Positions 40,654-41,846 of a stretch of 41,846 nt of DNA are shown here, piece by piece. The notes under the pieces were generated by a model. That model saw only the letters and a list, made by a program, of their open reading frames with translations, was not told the DNA's origin and ran no database searches. Source of the DNA: Candidatus Altarchaeota archaeon. GTDB taxonomy: Archaea; Altiarchaeota; Altiarchaeia; IMC4; QMZM01. A program made the position numbers and the translations under genes. Every line of letters starts with the position of its first letter. The stretch's first letter is position 1. The DNA is taken from assembly GCA_016931955.1 (NCBI GenBank), contig JAFGDV010000016.1, forward strand, positions 1-41,846, in the 5' to 3' direction.

Positions 40654-41304
40654 ATGGGTCGGAAGTTCTGCCCAAGGTGCGGCTCAGAGAACATCAAATG
40701 GATTCTACCGCAGGAATGGTCCAAGTGGAGCTGCCAAGAATGCGGATACACCGGACCACTGATAATAGAAGACGGAGAAATCGGCGAAAAAATCAGGGAA
40801 AACTACATGAAAAAACAAGAAGCTGAGACAATCCAAAGATGTGGAGAAGAAGACTTCCAAGACATTTATGAGATAATAAATGATGCGGCGCAGGCATACA
40901 AAGGAGAGATCCCAGAAGACCGATGGACGGAACCATATATGCCGTTAGAGGAATTGCGGCATGAAATACTTGAGGGAGTGGAGTTCTGGGGATACTACGA
41001 ACCAGAACTAGTGGGAGTCATGGGAGTACAGGACAAAGGAGACGTGGCATTGATAAGGCACGCCTATGTGTTGACTTGGAAACAAGGACATGGGATTGGG
41101 GGAAAACTGATGGAGAAGATAAAAACACAGACAGATAAACCGATGCTGGTGGGGACATGGAAGGCAGCTACATGGGCGATCAGGTTCTATGGAAAACACG
41201 GATTCAAGGAAGTAGACGAAGAAACCAAAAATAAGCTATTAAGGAAATACTGGAGGATACCAGAAAGACAGATAGAAGAATCGACGGTGTTAACACTTCT
41301 TTAA
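40654..41304 (+). CDS. Zinc-ribbon GNAT acetyltransferase
   Basis: About 216 residues. N-terminal zinc ribbon FCPRCGSENIKW then WSCQECGYTGPL (two CxxC pairs), followed by a GNAT acetyltransferase domain: EEDFQDIYEIINDAA, a core strand GVMGVQDKGDVALIRHAYV, the acetyl-CoA loop KQGHGIGGKLMEKI, and AIRFYGKHGFKEVDEE. Substrate unknown. Starts at ATG 40606 or 40654 are possible; 40654 fits the family N-terminus, while a weak TATA-like CTTTTTATC near 40572 would suit a leaderless start at 40606. The gap 40436-40605 holds no convincing gene. Confidence 0.88.
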   Translation: MGRKFCPRCGSENIKWILPQEWSKWSCQECGYTGPLIIEDGEIGEKIRENYMKKQEAETIQRCGEEDFQDIYEIINDAAQAYKGEIPEDRWTEPYMPLEELRHEILEGVEFWGYYEPELVGVMGVQDKGDVALIRHAYVLTWKQGHGIGGKLMEKIKTQTDKPMLVGTWKAATWAIRFYGKHGFKEVDEETKNKLLRKYWRIPERQIEESTVLTLL

Positions 41305-41331
41305 TATTTCCTCCTATTTTTAAACACTAAG

Positions 41332-41499
41332 ATGAAAGAAAAAATACAGTTTATGGTGGGTGTTATATTGGCACTGACTGCGGCAGCATTAATGATAGAA
41401 GGCAGCATCCTGGGAGAAAACACTACAGGAATAGCGACGGTCACTGGCATAATTGGGATAGCATTGATTGCGACATCCAAGTTCAGGCTGCTGAAATAA
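41332..41499 (+). CDS. Tiny two-helix membrane protein
   Basis: A 55-residue frame, MKEKIQFMVGVILALTAAAL followed by a short loop with GENTTG and a second hydrophobic helix ending SKFRLLK. Basic residues flank both ends, consistent with both termini in the cytoplasm. No recognised family. It lies 27 bp after the acetyltransferase gene on the same strand. Only weak ribosome-site evidence, so expression is uncertain. Confidence 0.55.
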   Translation: MKEKIQFMVGVILALTAAALMIEGSILGENTTGIATVTGIIGIALIATSKFRLLK

Positions 41500-41552
41500 T
41501 TAACCTATTTATCCCATCAAATACATAGAATAGATGGAGGTTGGATAGATAA

Positions 41553-41747
41553 ATGCCGCAAACAGTCCACGAACTGCTGACAGCAACGATCATATTCTCC
41601 ACCATACTAGTGCTAGGCGGACTCGCACTGACAAACATAACAGACGACCCCGCTAAAGCATACATGATATCCTTCACAGTAGCCACACTACTTGGAGGGG
41701 CAATCTTCATAAAAATCCATGAAATAAAATCAACAACCACACCCTAA
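41553..41747 (+). CDS. Small two-helix membrane protein
   Basis: 64 residues with two hydrophobic segments (TATIIFSTILVLGGLAL and AYMISFTVATLLGGAIFI) separated by a short polar loop (TNITDDPAK). Good ribosome site GGAGGTT (41537-41543) before the ATG. No recognised family. It follows the preceding tiny membrane protein by 53 bp on the same strand, so the two may be a pair. Confidence 0.6.
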   Translation: MPQTVHELLTATIIFSTILVLGGLALTNITDDPAKAYMISFTVATLLGGAIFIKIHEIKSTTTP

Positions 41748-41768
41748 AGGGCGTGGTATGAACTTACA

Positions 41769-41822
41769 ATGAGCAAGACGCAAAGCGTCTTGACTCAGAC
41801 AAGACCCTCTGGGTCTTGCTGA
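41769..41822 (-). repeat. Hairpin pair C
   Basis: Two hairpins at 41774-41792 (CAAGACGC/GCGTCTTG) and 41800-41818 (CAAGACCC/GGGTCTTG), both with triloops. Read on the minus strand the linkers are TCAG, TCTGAGT and CTCAT, exactly those around the hairpins at 8210-8252 of array B. The stem sequences differ but pairing is kept. The window ends 24 bp further on, so the array may continue. Confidence 0.8.
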
Positions 41823-41846
41823 ACACGTTAAAATGTCAAAAACAAA

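Overview
This is a gene-dense stretch of an archaeal chromosome. The evidence is an archaeal-type triosephosphate isomerase, Pelota, an archaeo-eukaryotic primase, a UbiA prenyltransferase of the archaeal ether-lipid type, a carbamoyl-phosphate synthase large subunit split into separate genes, a tRNA-Thr with discriminator U and a short intron, and TATA-box promoters. I cannot place the lineage from the sequence alone. Fe/Mn superoxide dismutase, photolyase, MsrB, cupredoxins and a copper ATPase suggest a cell that meets oxygen, copper and light.

Layout. 1-297: an intergenic array of six small hairpins. 0.3-9.2 kb: central metabolism (tpiA, purF, argJ, carB C-terminal half, ubiA, purC) with a DUF460 protein and a rhomboid protease. 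Between ubiA and purC lie an intron-containing tRNA-Thr(GGT), a broken upstream copy of its 5' end, and a second hairpin array. 9.2-23.7 kb: information and housekeeping genes on both strands: YkgJ-type protein, a primase-like protein with a small upstream partner, a membrane-anchored lamin-tail protein, 6-phospho-3-hexuloisomerase, a phosphoesterase, a COG2108-type radical SAM protein, a U32 protein paired with an EF-Tu-like protein whose GTPase domain looks degenerate, a FAS1 protein, DNA polymerase IV, glucose-6-phosphate isomerase, and a tspO / DUF523-DUF1722 / photolyase operon.

23.7-31 kb: a one-directional (minus) run for redox and metal handling: dehydrogenase, VIT/CCC1-like transporter, CopB-type copper ATPase with a C-terminal YHS domain, FMN reductase, SOD, cyclase-family hydrolase, an encapsulin-type ferritin-like protein, glutaredoxin, thioredoxin reductase and a tiny helix-turn-helix gene. 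31-39 kb: a membrane protein, pelota, an isoprenylcysteine-methyltransferase-like protein, then a cell-surface cluster of lipoproteins with long threonine linkers (a four-repeat protein, a beta-propeller, two cupredoxins) together with MsrB and a helix-hairpin-helix protein. 39-41.8 kb: a membrane-anchored Ig-like/Cys-rich protein, a PAS protein, a zinc-ribbon GNAT acetyltransferase, two tiny membrane proteins and another hairpin pair at the window's end.

The most distinctive signals are the hairpin arrays, whose stems covary while the linkers are conserved; the duplicated tRNA 5' end beside one of them; the stand-alone encapsulin-type ferritin; the unusual primase; and the shared threonine-linker architecture of the surface proteins. 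All product calls rest on motif recognition by eye; no database search was run.
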